Made by a program: the position numbers and the translations under genes
Shown here: piece by piece, positions 1 through 8,061 of the stretch
Layout: every line of letters begins with the position of its first letter
How positions within the stretch are numbered: position 1 is the stretch's first letter
Origin: Lactobacillus delbrueckii
GTDB lineage: Bacteria > Bacillota > Bacilli > Lactobacillales > Lactobacillaceae
Assembly: GCA_004556255.1 (NCBI GenBank)
Contig: SFHY01000005.1
Span: forward strand, 1 to 25,843
Reading direction: 5' to 3'
Length of the DNA stretch: 25,843 nt
The notes under the pieces: generated by a model
Told to the model about the DNA's origin: nothing
Seen by the model: the letters and a program-made list of their open reading frames with translations, nothing else
Databases searched by the model: none

Positions 1-68
1 CCAACGGCACCAGCGTGGTTTACCGCCGCAACGACGGCAGCTACGGCTTGATTGAAACTAACGAATAG
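1..68 (+). CDS. hpf: C-terminal end of ribosome hibernation promoting factor (long form), partial
   Basis: Only the last 21 codons are inside the window, in the frame starting at base 3 and ending at the TAG at 66-68. The tail ends YRRNDGSYGLIETNE. This resembles the very end of the long-form hibernation factor (HPF/YfiA), whose C-terminal domain dimerises 70S ribosomes into inactive 100S particles in stationary phase. hpf directly before secA is the usual order in lactobacilli and other Firmicutes, which supports the call. The N-terminal domain is outside the window and cannot be judged. Confidence 0.7.
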   Translation, partial: NGTSVVYRRNDGSYGLIETNE

Positions 69-109
69 TTTCGCCGCTTATCCAACTGAATACTAAGGCT
101 ACAAGCCAG

Positions 110-146
110 GCAGGGCATGATGATTATTGTGCCCTGCTTATTTTTG
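110..146 (+). terminator. Intrinsic terminator after hpf
   Basis: GCAGGGCA at 110-117 pairs perfectly with TGCCCTGC at 130-137 across a 12-nt loop. A T-rich run (138-146) follows. It separates hpf from secA, so secA probably starts from its own promoter in the AT-rich stretch 147-215. No convincing -35/-10 pair with normal spacing was seen there; TTTACA at 169-174 is the best -35 candidate. Confidence 0.85.
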
Positions 147-227
147 TAGATTATTTTAATTTTTGGCATTTACATGTTAAAATTATTCTGTGATTTTAGA
201 CTAAATATCAGAATTAAGGACGATTAG

Positions 228-2630
228 ATGGCAAACATTTTAAAGAAGTTATACAACGCTGATAAAAGAGAACTTAAGCGTTTTGAAAAAATTGCTGACC
301 AAGTAGAGTCATACGCTGACCAAATGGCCGCTCTCTCTGACGAAGAATTGCAGGCCAAGACGCCGGAATTTCGGAGCCGGATTGAAAAGGGCGAAAGCTT
401 GGATGACCTGCTGCCGGAAGCCTTTGCCGTATCCCGGGAAGCTTCCAAGCGGGTTCTGGGCCTGTACCCATTCCGCGTGCAGATCCTCGGCGGGATCGCC
501 CTGCACCGGGGCAACATTGCTGAAATGATGACTGGTGAAGGTAAGACCTTGACGGCTACCATGCCAGTTTACCTCAACGCTTTGTCCGGTAAGGGCGTGC
601 ACGTTGTTACTGTCAACGAATACCTGTCCAGCCGTGACGAAACTGAAATGGGCCAGCTCTACCGCTGGCTGGGCCTGACGGTCGGCTTGAACGTCAGCAC
701 CATGTCCCCGGAAGAAAAGCGGGAAGCTTACGCCTGCGACGTAACTTACTCAACCAACTCCGAACTGGGCTTTGACTACCTCCGGGACAACATGGTTGTC
801 TACAAGGAACAAATGGTGCAGCGTCCGCTTAACTACGCCATCATCGACGAAGTTGACTCCATCTTGATCGACGAAGCGCGGACGCCTTTGATCATTTCCG
901 GTGAAGCTGAACAAGCCAACGCCGACTACGTCCGGGCTGACCGCTTCGTCAAGAAGCTAGTTGAAGACAAGAGCGACAACGACGCCGATGACGATGAAGA
1001 CCACGGCGACTATAAGATCGACTGGCCAACTAAGACCATTTCCCTGACCAGAACCGGGATCCAGAAGGCCTGCGACCACTTCGGTCTCAAGAACCTTTAC
1101 GACGTTGAAAACCAGAAGCTGGTTCACCACATCGACCAAGCCCTACGGGCTAACTACATCATGCTCAAGGACATCGACTACGTGGTTCAAGATGGTGAAG
1201 TCTTGATCGTTGACTCCTTTACCGGCCGTGTTATGGAAGGCCGCCGCTACTCAGACGGCCTGCACCAGGCCATCGAAGCCAAGGAAGGGGTCAAGATCCA
1301 GGAAGAATCCCAGACCCAGGCCACGATTACTTACCAGAACTACTTCAGAATGTACCAGAAGCTGTCCGGGATGACCGGTACGGCCAAGACTGAAGAAGAA
1401 GAATTCCGTGAAATCTACAACATGGAAGTCATCACCATCCCGACCAACCGGCCAGTTATCAGACAGGACATGCCCGACCTGCTCTACCCGACCCTGGACT
1501 CCAAGTTCAAGGCCGTGGTTGACGAAATCAAGGAGCGGCACGCCAAGGGCCAGCCAATCCTGGTCGGCACGGTGGCCATTGAATCTTCTGAACGCTTGAG
1601 CCACATGCTGGACAAGGAACACATCCCGCACGCTGTCTTGAACGCCAAGAACCACGCCAAGGAAGCAGCCATCATCATGAATGCCGGCCAAAGAGGGGCA
1701 GTTACGATTGCCACCAACATGGCCGGGCGTGGGACTGACATCAAGCTGGGGCCTGGCGTCAAGGAACTGGGCGGTTTGGCCGTAATCGGGACTGAAAGAC
1801 ACGAATCCCGCCGTATCGACAACCAGCTGCGGGGCCGGTCCGGCCGGCAGGGTGACCCGGGTTACACCCGCTTCTACCTGTCCTTGGAAGACGACTTGAT
1901 GAAGCGCTTCGGGGGCGACCGGGTCAAGGACTTCCTTGACCGCCTGTCCGACAATGACGACGACAAGGTCATCGAAAGCCGCTTGATCACCCGCCAGGTT
2001 GAATCAGCCCAAAAGCGGGTTGAAGGGAACAACTACGACACCCGGAAGCAGACCCTGCAATACGACGACGTTATGCGGATCCAGCGTGAAATCATCTACA
2101 AGGAACGGATGCAGGTTATCGATGAGCAGCAGTCTTTGAAGAGTGTCTTGCTGCCGATGATTCACCGGACTATCGACCACCAAGTGGACATGTTCACCCA
2201 AGGCGACCGGTCGACTTGGCGCCTGGACTCCTTGCGCGACTTTATCGTGTCCAGCCTGGCCAGTGAAGAATACGTTGATTCAGAAATCGACTTCAAGACC
2301 TTCACGCCAGATGCCCTTAAGCAGCAGCTTTACCAATTGGTTGAAGACAACTACCAGGAAAAGGAAGCTGCCCTGGCTGATCCGGAACAAATGCTGGAAT
2401 TTGAAAAGGTGGTTATCCTCCGCGTAGTTGACGAACACTGGACCAACCACATTGACGCCATGGACCAATTGCGGCAGTCAATCGGCCTGCGGGGCTACGG
2501 CCAGCTGAACCCGCTGGTTGAATACCAGGACTCCGGCTACAACATGTTTGAAGAAATGATCAGCGACATCGAGTTTGACGTGACTCGCCTCTTCATGAAG
2601 GCTCAGATCAGAAACAACTTGAGTCGGTAA
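228..2630 (+). CDS. secA: Preprotein translocase ATPase SecA
   Basis: SecA is the cytosolic and membrane-associated ATPase that drives unfolded preproteins through SecYEG. The 800-residue product has the expected order: Walker A MTGEGKT at residues 101-107, the DEVD box at 207-210, a preprotein cross-linking domain from about 220 to 370, the second helicase domain with NMAGRGTDI near residue 500, and the helical scaffold and wing domains. An acidic stretch (DNDADDDEDHGD, about 250-261) interrupts the cross-linking domain. The protein ends at NNLSR and lacks the C-terminal Cys/His zinc-binding tail of SecA proteins that bind SecB, so it is shorter than the 841-residue B. subtilis protein. The ATG is preceded by AAGGA at 216-220. 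It is flanked by terminators on both sides, so it appears monocistronic. Confidence 0.98.
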   Translation: MANILKKLYNADKRELKRFEKIADQVESYADQMAALSDEELQAKTPEFRSRIEKGESLDDLLPEAFAVSREASKRVLGLYPFRVQILGGIALHRGNIAEMMTGEGKTLTATMPVYLNALSGKGVHVVTVNEYLSSRDETEMGQLYRWLGLTVGLNVSTMSPEEKREAYACDVTYSTNSELGFDYLRDNMVVYKEQMVQRPLNYAIIDEVDSILIDEARTPLIISGEAEQANADYVRADRFVKKLVEDKSDNDADDDEDHGDYKIDWPTKTISLTRTGIQKACDHFGLKNLYDVENQKLVHHIDQALRANYIMLKDIDYVVQDGEVLIVDSFTGRVMEGRRYSDGLHQAIEAKEGVKIQEESQTQATITYQNYFRMYQKLSGMTGTAKTEEEEFREIYNMEVITIPTNRPVIRQDMPDLLYPTLDSKFKAVVDEIKERHAKGQPILVGTVAIESSERLSHMLDKEHIPHAVLNAKNHAKEAAIIMNAGQRGAVTIATNMAGRGTDIKLGPGVKELGGLAVIGTERHESRRIDNQLRGRSGRQGDPGYTRFYLSLEDDLMKRFGGDRVKDFLDRLSDNDDDKVIESRLITRQVESAQKRVEGNNYDTRKQTLQYDDVMRIQREIIYKERMQVIDEQQSLKSVLLPMIHRTIDHQVDMFTQGDRSTWRLDSLRDFIVSSLASEEYVDSEIDFKTFTPDALKQQLYQLVEDNYQEKEAALADPEQMLEFEKVVILRVVDEHWTNHIDAMDQLRQSIGLRGYGQLNPLVEYQDSGYNMFEEMISDIEFDVTRLFMKAQIRNNLSR

Positions 2631-2640
2631 TAAATCAGCA

Positions 2641-2668
2641 AAGAGGGGGCGGGAGCCCCCTCTTTTTG
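2641..2668 (+). terminator. Intrinsic terminator after secA
   Basis: AAGAGGGGGC at 2641-2650 pairs with GCCCCCTCTT at 2655-2664 around a 4-nt GGGA loop, with T residues to 2667. This very stable GC-rich stem lies 10 nt after the secA stop. A TATAAT at 2671-2676 just downstream may be the prfB -10, but no -35 at normal spacing is visible. Confidence 0.93.
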
Positions 2669-2719
2669 GTTATAATTGTAGTGAACAAAAAAGATTATTT
2701 TTAGCAAAGGAAAAAGACA

Positions 2720-3836
2720 ATGGAAATCAGTGAAATTCAAAATGCTTTAGACGAGTTGCGGACCCGGCTTAACCATTTCAGGGGGTCTCTTTGACTTCGA
2801 TAATATCAGCGAAAGCATTGAAATCAACGAAGCCAAGATGGCGGAACCGGGCTTTTGGGACAATCAGGAAAAGGCCCAGAAATTGATCAGTGAGACCAAC
2901 CTGCTCAAGGAAAAGCGGGACTCCTTCCTGGCTCTGGAAAAAGACCTGACCGATGAAGAAACGGCCCTGGAATTGCTGCGCCTGGAAGCAGACGCAGACC
3001 TGCAAAAGGACACCGAAGACCAGCTGGCCAAGCTGCAGGAAGAGTTCCACCAGTATGAACTGAACCTGCTCTTGTCGGGCGAGTACGATGACCATAATGC
3101 CTTGATGGAAATCCACCCGGGGGCCGGCGGCACTGAAGCCATGGACTGGGGGAACATGCTGCTCCGGATGTACCAGCGCTATTGCGACTCCCGCGGCCTT
3201 AAGTTTGAAGTCAACAACTTTGAACCAGGTGATGAAGCCGGCTTAAAGAGCGTCAGCGTCCGGATTTCCGGCAAGAATGCCTATGGGCTGCTGAAGTCTG
3301 AACATGGCGTTCACCGCCTGGTCCGGATTTCGCCTTTTGACTCAGCCAAAAGACGGCATACTTCTTTTGCCTCGGTTGAAGTTATCCCCGAAGTCGATGA
3401 CTCCATTGAAATCGACATTGACCCTAAGGACCTCAGAATTGACGTCTACCGGTCATCCGGGGCGGGCGGCCAGCACATTAACAAGACTTCCAGTGCCGTT
3501 CGGATTACCCACATCCCAACCGGGATCGTGACGACTTCCCAGGCCCAGCGGTCCCAGTTCCAGAACCGGGACACGGCCATGAATGAAATGCGGGCTAAGC
3601 TTTTCCACCTGGAAGAAGAAAAGAAGCGCAAGGAAAAGGCGGCCTTGAAGGGTGAGCAATTGGACATTGCCTGGGGATCGCAGATCCGGTCTTACGTCTT
3701 CCACCCATACAGCATGGTCAAAGACCACCGGACCGGCTATGAAACCGCCGATGTGGGCGGGGTGATGGACGGGAAGCTGGATCCCTTCATCTACGCCTAC
3801 CTGCAGTGGCGTTTGAGCCAGGAGAATCCAGAATAA
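2720..3836 (+). CDS. prfB: Peptide chain release factor 2, made by programmed +1 frameshift
   Basis: RF2 recognises UGA and UAA stop codons and triggers peptide release in the ribosomal A site. Translation starts at ATG 2720 (AAAGGA at 2706-2711), runs 24 codons, and meets an in-frame TGA at 2792-2794. A +1 slip on CTT (2789-2791) continues in the frame from GAC at 2793, giving 371 residues in total, normal for RF2. After joining the frames, the stop-recognition tripeptide SPF is at about residues 204-206 and the catalytic GGQ at about 249-251, as in other RF2 proteins. A plain ORF call would start at ATG 2838 and lose about 39 N-terminal residues. The next gene starts 10 nt after the stop, with GAGG at 3837-3840. 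Confidence 0.97.
2780..2795 (+). promoter_or_regulatory. Programmed +1 frameshift site of prfB
   Basis: The site reads AGGGGGTCTCTTTGAC. An internal Shine-Dalgarno-like AGGGGG (2780-2785) lies 3 nt before the slippery CTT (2789-2791), which is followed by the in-frame TGA stop and then C. The arrangement and spacing match the classic RF2 autoregulatory site: when RF2 is scarce, slow termination at the poor UGAC context favours slipping into the +1 frame. Confidence 0.96.
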
Positions 3837-3846
3837 GAGGAAAAAT

Positions 3847-4149
3847 ATGTCATTTACCACGATAGTGCTGCTGGTTTTGGCGGCGGTAGTCGCCCTGGCC
3901 CTGCTCTCGGTTTTCTTCAAGGCCTTGATTGCCTTGTTGCCGGTGGGCCTGGTCGTAATTTTGCTTTTATGGCTCTACTACCGCTTTTACTGGCGGAAGA
4001 AATACAAGCTGCCCAGCCGGCCGGAGCCCGACTGGTTCAAGCCAGGCCAGGCAGATCCGGAGCGGCCGCGGAAACAGGCGCAAGATGTGACAGTGCGAGA
4101 TGTTGATGATAGTGAGGCACATGATGACGAACACGGTAAAACTAACTGA
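3847..4149 (+). CDS. Small membrane protein of unknown function upstream of hprK
   Basis: I do not recognise this 100-residue protein. Residues about 4-48 are almost wholly hydrophobic and would form one long or two short membrane segments (TTIVLLVLAAVVALALLSVF, then ALIALLPVGLVVILLLWLYY). A basic stretch, YRFYWRKKYK, follows. The C-terminal half is polar, Pro-rich and then acidic and probably cytosolic. GAGG at 3837-3840 lies 6 nt before the ATG. The gene starts 10 nt after prfB and its last 26 nt overlap the start of hprK, so it is very likely cotranscribed and translationally coupled with hprK. No function should be inferred from this beyond a membrane location. Confidence 0.8.
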   Translation: MSFTTIVLLVLAAVVALALLSVFFKALIALLPVGLVVILLLWLYYRFYWRKKYKLPSRPEPDWFKPGQADPERPRKQAQDVTVRDVDDSEAHDDEHGKTN

Positions 4150-5083
4150 GCTCATTAATGACAATTCCAACCTGCGGGTTCTGCAGGGACAGGAATGCGT
4201 GGCTGGCAAGAAGATTTCGGTTTCCGACGTTTACCGGCCGGGACTGGAATTGAGCGGCTACTTTGACTTTTACCCGGCTGACCGGGTCCAGCTTCTGGGC
4301 AGAACGGAAATTTCCTACGCTGCCCGGCTGGACCACGACCTGCGCCGGAAAGTTTTTGAAAAAATCTGCCAGAAAGAAACACCCTGCCTGCTGGTTTCCC
4401 GCAACCTGCCGGTGCCAGTTGAACTGAAGGAGGCGGCAGAAGCAGCCGGGACTCCGATCTTGATTTCCAACGACGCCACGACCTACTTGATGAGCATGAT
4501 CACCCAGTACCTGGCCGTCAAGCTGGCGGAAAGAAGCAGCGTTCACGGGGTCCTGGTTGAAGTCTTCGGGATGGGGGTCCTCTTGACCGGGGAATCCGGG
4601 GTCGGCAAGTCCGAAACCGCCCTGGCCCTGGTGCAGCACGGCCACCGCTTGATCGCTGACGACCGGGTGGATGTCTACCAAAGAGACCACGAGACCGTGA
4701 TTGGGGAAGCTCCTCGTATTTTGAAGCACTTGATGGAAATCCGGGGGATCGGGATCATTGACGTCCTCAAGCTCTTCGGGATTGGGGCCATCAAGGATGA
4801 AACTGAGATCTCCCTGGTCATCAACCTGACCAACTGGGACTCCAAGGCCAACTATGACCGTCTGGGCTTCCAGGAAAATACCCGAATCATCTGCGGGATC
4901 GCGGTTCCCCAGGTCACTATTCCGGTCAAGGTCGGCCGGAACATGGAAAACATCGTGGAAGTGGCCGTCATGAACTTCAGAGCTAAGGCCATGGGCTTTG
5001 ACGCGGCCAAGACTTTTGATGAAAACCTAACCAGTCTGATCGCGGAAAATACGGAAGAAGAAAAGCGGGGTGAAGACGACTAG
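4124..5083 (+). CDS. hprK: HPr kinase/phosphorylase
   Basis: HprK phosphorylates and dephosphorylates Ser46 of the phosphotransferase carrier HPr in response to fructose-1,6-bisphosphate, ATP and phosphate. It thereby sets CcpA-dependent carbon catabolite repression. The 319-residue product has the P-loop GESGVGKS at about residues 156-163, HRLIADDRVDVY just after it, and the family signature around EIRGIGIIDV. I chose ATG 4124 (MTNTVKLTEL), which matches the usual family N-terminus and has GTGAGG about 6 nt upstream; in-frame ATGs at 4100 and 4121 are less well placed. It overlaps the preceding membrane gene by 26 nt and the lgt start by 1 nt (TAGTG), indicating an operon. Confidence 0.96.
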   Translation: MTNTVKLTELINDNSNLRVLQGQECVAGKKISVSDVYRPGLELSGYFDFYPADRVQLLGRTEISYAARLDHDLRRKVFEKICQKETPCLLVSRNLPVPVELKEAAEAAGTPILISNDATTYLMSMITQYLAVKLAERSSVHGVLVEVFGMGVLLTGESGVGKSETALALVQHGHRLIADDRVDVYQRDHETVIGEAPRILKHLMEIRGIGIIDVLKLFGIGAIKDETEISLVINLTNWDSKANYDRLGFQENTRIICGIAVPQVTIPVKVGRNMENIVEVAVMNFRAKAMGFDAAKTFDENLTSLIAENTEEEKRGEDD

Positions 5084-5916
5084 TGACTTTAGCATTGAAT
5101 CCAATCGCCTTCAGTATTGGGGACATTCATGTCCGCTGGTACGGAATCATCATCGCCTGCGGGATCCTGCTGGCCACCTTCATGTCGATCAGAGAAGGGC
5201 AAAGACGGCAGATCATGAGCGATGACTTCATCGACCTGCTCTTGTGGGGCGTGCCGATCGGCTTTATCGGGGCCCGGATCTACTATGTCATTTTTGAATG
5301 GAGCTACTTCTCCCAGCACCCGGATGAAATTATCGCCATCTGGAACGGAGGGATTGCTATTTACGGGGGCTTGATCGCCGGGGCGATCGTCCTTTTGGTC
5401 TTCTGCTACCGGCGCTTCTTGCCGCCATTTCTGGTCCTGGACATCGTGGCGCCGGGCGTAATGGCGGCCCAGGTCCTAGGCCGGTGGGGCAATTTTATGA
5501 ACCAGGAGGCCCACGGAGCCAAGTGCAGCCTACAGTATCTGCAAAATCTCCACTTGCCCCAGTTCATCATCGACCAGATGTACATTAATGGCAGCTACTA
5601 CAAGCCGACCTTCTTGTATGAATCCTTCTTAAACCTGATCGGCCTAATCATCATCCTTTCCCTGCGCCACAAGAAGCACCTCTTCAAGCAGGGGGAAGTC
5701 TTCATGCTTTACCTGGCCTGGTACTCCGTGGTCCGCTTTTTCGTGGAAGGGATGCGGACGGACAGCCTCTACATCTTTGGCGTCATCCGGGTTTCCCAGG
5801 CCCTCAGCCTCCTGCTTTTAATTGCAGTTGTTATTTTATTTGTCTACCGGCGTGTCAAGGTCAAGCCAAAGTGGTATCTTGAAGGAAGCGGGTTAAAATA
5901 TCCATACGAGAGGTAG
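5083..5916 (+). CDS. lgt: Prolipoprotein diacylglyceryl transferase
   Basis: Lgt is a polytopic membrane enzyme that moves a diacylglyceryl group from phosphatidylglycerol to the lipobox cysteine of prolipoproteins, the first step of lipoprotein maturation. The 277-residue product has the usual family length and several hydrophobic membrane segments. The family signature is at about residues 133-145 (GRWGNFMNQEAHG). The start is GTG, sharing its G with the hprK stop; no in-frame ATG fits. GCGGGG at 5065-5070 is a rather distant ribosome site, so coupling to hprK translation is likely. The hprK-lgt-gpsA order is common in lactobacilli. Confidence 0.96.
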   Translation: MTLALNPIAFSIGDIHVRWYGIIIACGILLATFMSIREGQRRQIMSDDFIDLLLWGVPIGFIGARIYYVIFEWSYFSQHPDEIIAIWNGGIAIYGGLIAGAIVLLVFCYRRFLPPFLVLDIVAPGVMAAQVLGRWGNFMNQEAHGAKCSLQYLQNLHLPQFIIDQMYINGSYYKPTFLYESFLNLIGLIIILSLRHKKHLFKQGEVFMLYLAWYSVVRFFVEGMRTDSLYIFGVIRVSQALSLLLLIAVVILFVYRRVKVKPKWYLEGSGLKYPYER

Positions 5917-5921
5917 AAAAA

Positions 5922-6938
<1,017 letters not shown>

Positions 6939-6944
6939 AAAGAC

Positions 6945-6972
6945 TTGCAATCTTTGCAAAATCCTGTATCAT
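6945..6972 (+). promoter_or_regulatory. Candidate trxB promoter
   Basis: TTGCAA (6945-6950), a 16-bp spacer, then TATCAT (6967-6972). A second TTGCAA at 6954-6959 makes a dyad with the -35 copy (TTGCAA-TCT-TTGCAA). A TTACTT/AAGTAA inverted repeat at 6974-6990 lies around the predicted start of transcription. Confidence 0.6.
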
Positions 6973-7008
6973 ATTACTTATAAAAAGTAAGTAACAAGGA
7001 GGCTGTTT

Positions 7009-7941
7009 ATGACCAAAGAAGTTGACGTAGTAATCATTGGTGCCGGTCCAGCCGGCATGACGGCGGCAGTTTACGCGGCCCGGGCCAACCTGAAGACGGT
7101 CCTCTTAGACCGGGGGATTTACGGGGGGCAGATGAACAATACTGCCGACATCGATAATTACCCGGGCTTTGTGGAAGTCCAGGGGCCGGAACTGGGCGAA
7201 AAGATGTACCAAACCGTGCAAAATGCCGGGGCCAGCTATGAATATGGCGATGTCCAGGCCGTTAAGCTGGAAGGCGACTACAAGCGGGTGATTACCGACA
7301 GCGAGGAATACCTGGCTCCAGCCGTGATCATCGCGACTGGCTCTGAACACAAGCACTTGAACGTGCCGGGGGAGGAAACTTATTCCGGCCATGGTGTTTC
7401 TTACTGTGCCGTCTGCGATGCAGCCTTCTTCAGAGATGAAGACGTGACTGTGATCGGAGGGGGCGACTCAGCAATCCAGGAAGGGCTCTACCTGGCCCAG
7501 TCTGCCAAGTCAGTTACGGTCGTTCACAGAAGAGACCAGCTGCGGGCCAAGCCGGAACTGCAGGAGAAGGCCTTCAAGCACCCGAAGATCAAGTTCGTCT
7601 GGAACGCCTTGACTGAAGAAATCGTCGGCGAAGACGGCAAGGTCAGCGGGATCCGCTACAAGGACAAGGTCAGCGGGGAAGAAAAGGAATTTGCCACTAA
7701 GGGTGTCTTCATTTACGTGGGCGTTTTGCCAGTGACCAAGGCCCTGGAAGGCCTGGACATCCTGGACGAAAACGGCTGGATTCCAACTGACGAATTGATG
7801 CGGACCCGGCAGGAAGGAATCTTCGCGGCCGGCGACGTGCGGCCAAAGGATTTACGCCAGGTAACGACCGCCGTGGGCGAAGGCAGCGTGGCCGGGCAGG
7901 AAGCTTACAACTATCTGCAAGCCAAGGGATTTTTGAAATAG
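7009..7941 (+). CDS. trxB: Thioredoxin-disulfide reductase
   Basis: TrxB is a cytosolic FAD enzyme that passes NADPH electrons to thioredoxin. In catalase-free lactobacilli it is a main part of thiol and peroxide defence. The 310-residue protein has the FAD-binding GAGPAG at residues 11-16, the redox-active CAVC at 133-136, the NADPH-binding GGGDSA at about 150-155, and the C-terminal FAD motif in FAAGDVRPKDLRQVTTA. This order is that of low-molecular-weight thioredoxin reductases; the CxxC centre argues against ferredoxin-NADP reductase paralogues. A full AAGGAGG at 6996-7002 lies 6 nt before the ATG, so translation should be efficient. Confidence 0.97.
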   Translation: MTKEVDVVIIGAGPAGMTAAVYAARANLKTVLLDRGIYGGQMNNTADIDNYPGFVEVQGPELGEKMYQTVQNAGASYEYGDVQAVKLEGDYKRVITDSEEYLAPAVIIATGSEHKHLNVPGEETYSGHGVSYCAVCDAAFFRDEDVTVIGGGDSAIQEGLYLAQSAKSVTVVHRRDQLRAKPELQEKAFKHPKIKFVWNALTEEIVGEDGKVSGIRYKDKVSGEEKEFATKGVFIYVGVLPVTKALEGLDILDENGWIPTDELMRTRQEGIFAAGDVRPKDLRQVTTAVGEGSVAGQEAYNYLQAKGFLK

Positions 7942-7951
7942 ATATTAAAAG

Positions 7952-7980
7952 CAGCAGACAAGTGGTCTGCTGTTTTTTCT
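7952..7980 (+). terminator. Intrinsic terminator after trxB
   Basis: CAGCAGAC at 7952-7959 pairs with GTCTGCTG at 7965-7972 around a 5-nt loop, followed by six T residues. It lies 10 nt after the trxB stop. Confidence 0.93.
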
Positions 7981-7993
7981 TTGAGCAAAATAT

Positions 7994-8022
7994 TGTTAGA
8001 ATCTATGTTCGGGTAGTAAAAT
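7994..8022 (+). promoter_or_regulatory. uvrBA promoter
   Basis: TTGTTA (7994-7999), a 17-bp spacer, then TAAAAT (8017-8022). The predicted start lies near 8029 and the leader is about 33 nt. A second possible pair, TTGAGC (7981-7986) and TATGTT (8004-8009), also has 17-bp spacing. The candidate LexA box lies in the spacer of the first. Confidence 0.65.
7998..8011 (+). promoter_or_regulatory. Candidate LexA (DinR) operator for uvrBA
   Basis: The 14-mer AGAATCTATGTTCG agrees at 11 of 14 positions with the Gram-positive palindrome CGAACATATGTTCG: one half (TATGTTCG) is perfect and the other is degenerate. It sits in the promoter spacer, where binding would block RNA polymerase. uvrBA is a known SOS operon in B. 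subtilis, which supports the reading; the weak left half keeps confidence moderate. Confidence 0.5.
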
Positions 8023-8061
8023 AGAATACGACTGATTATTGCAAGTTAAGGGGGAAGAACC

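Noticed and set aside
4142..4729. 195-codon minus-strand open frame inside hprK
   Set aside because: Complement of conserved hprK coding sequence with no independent start signals.
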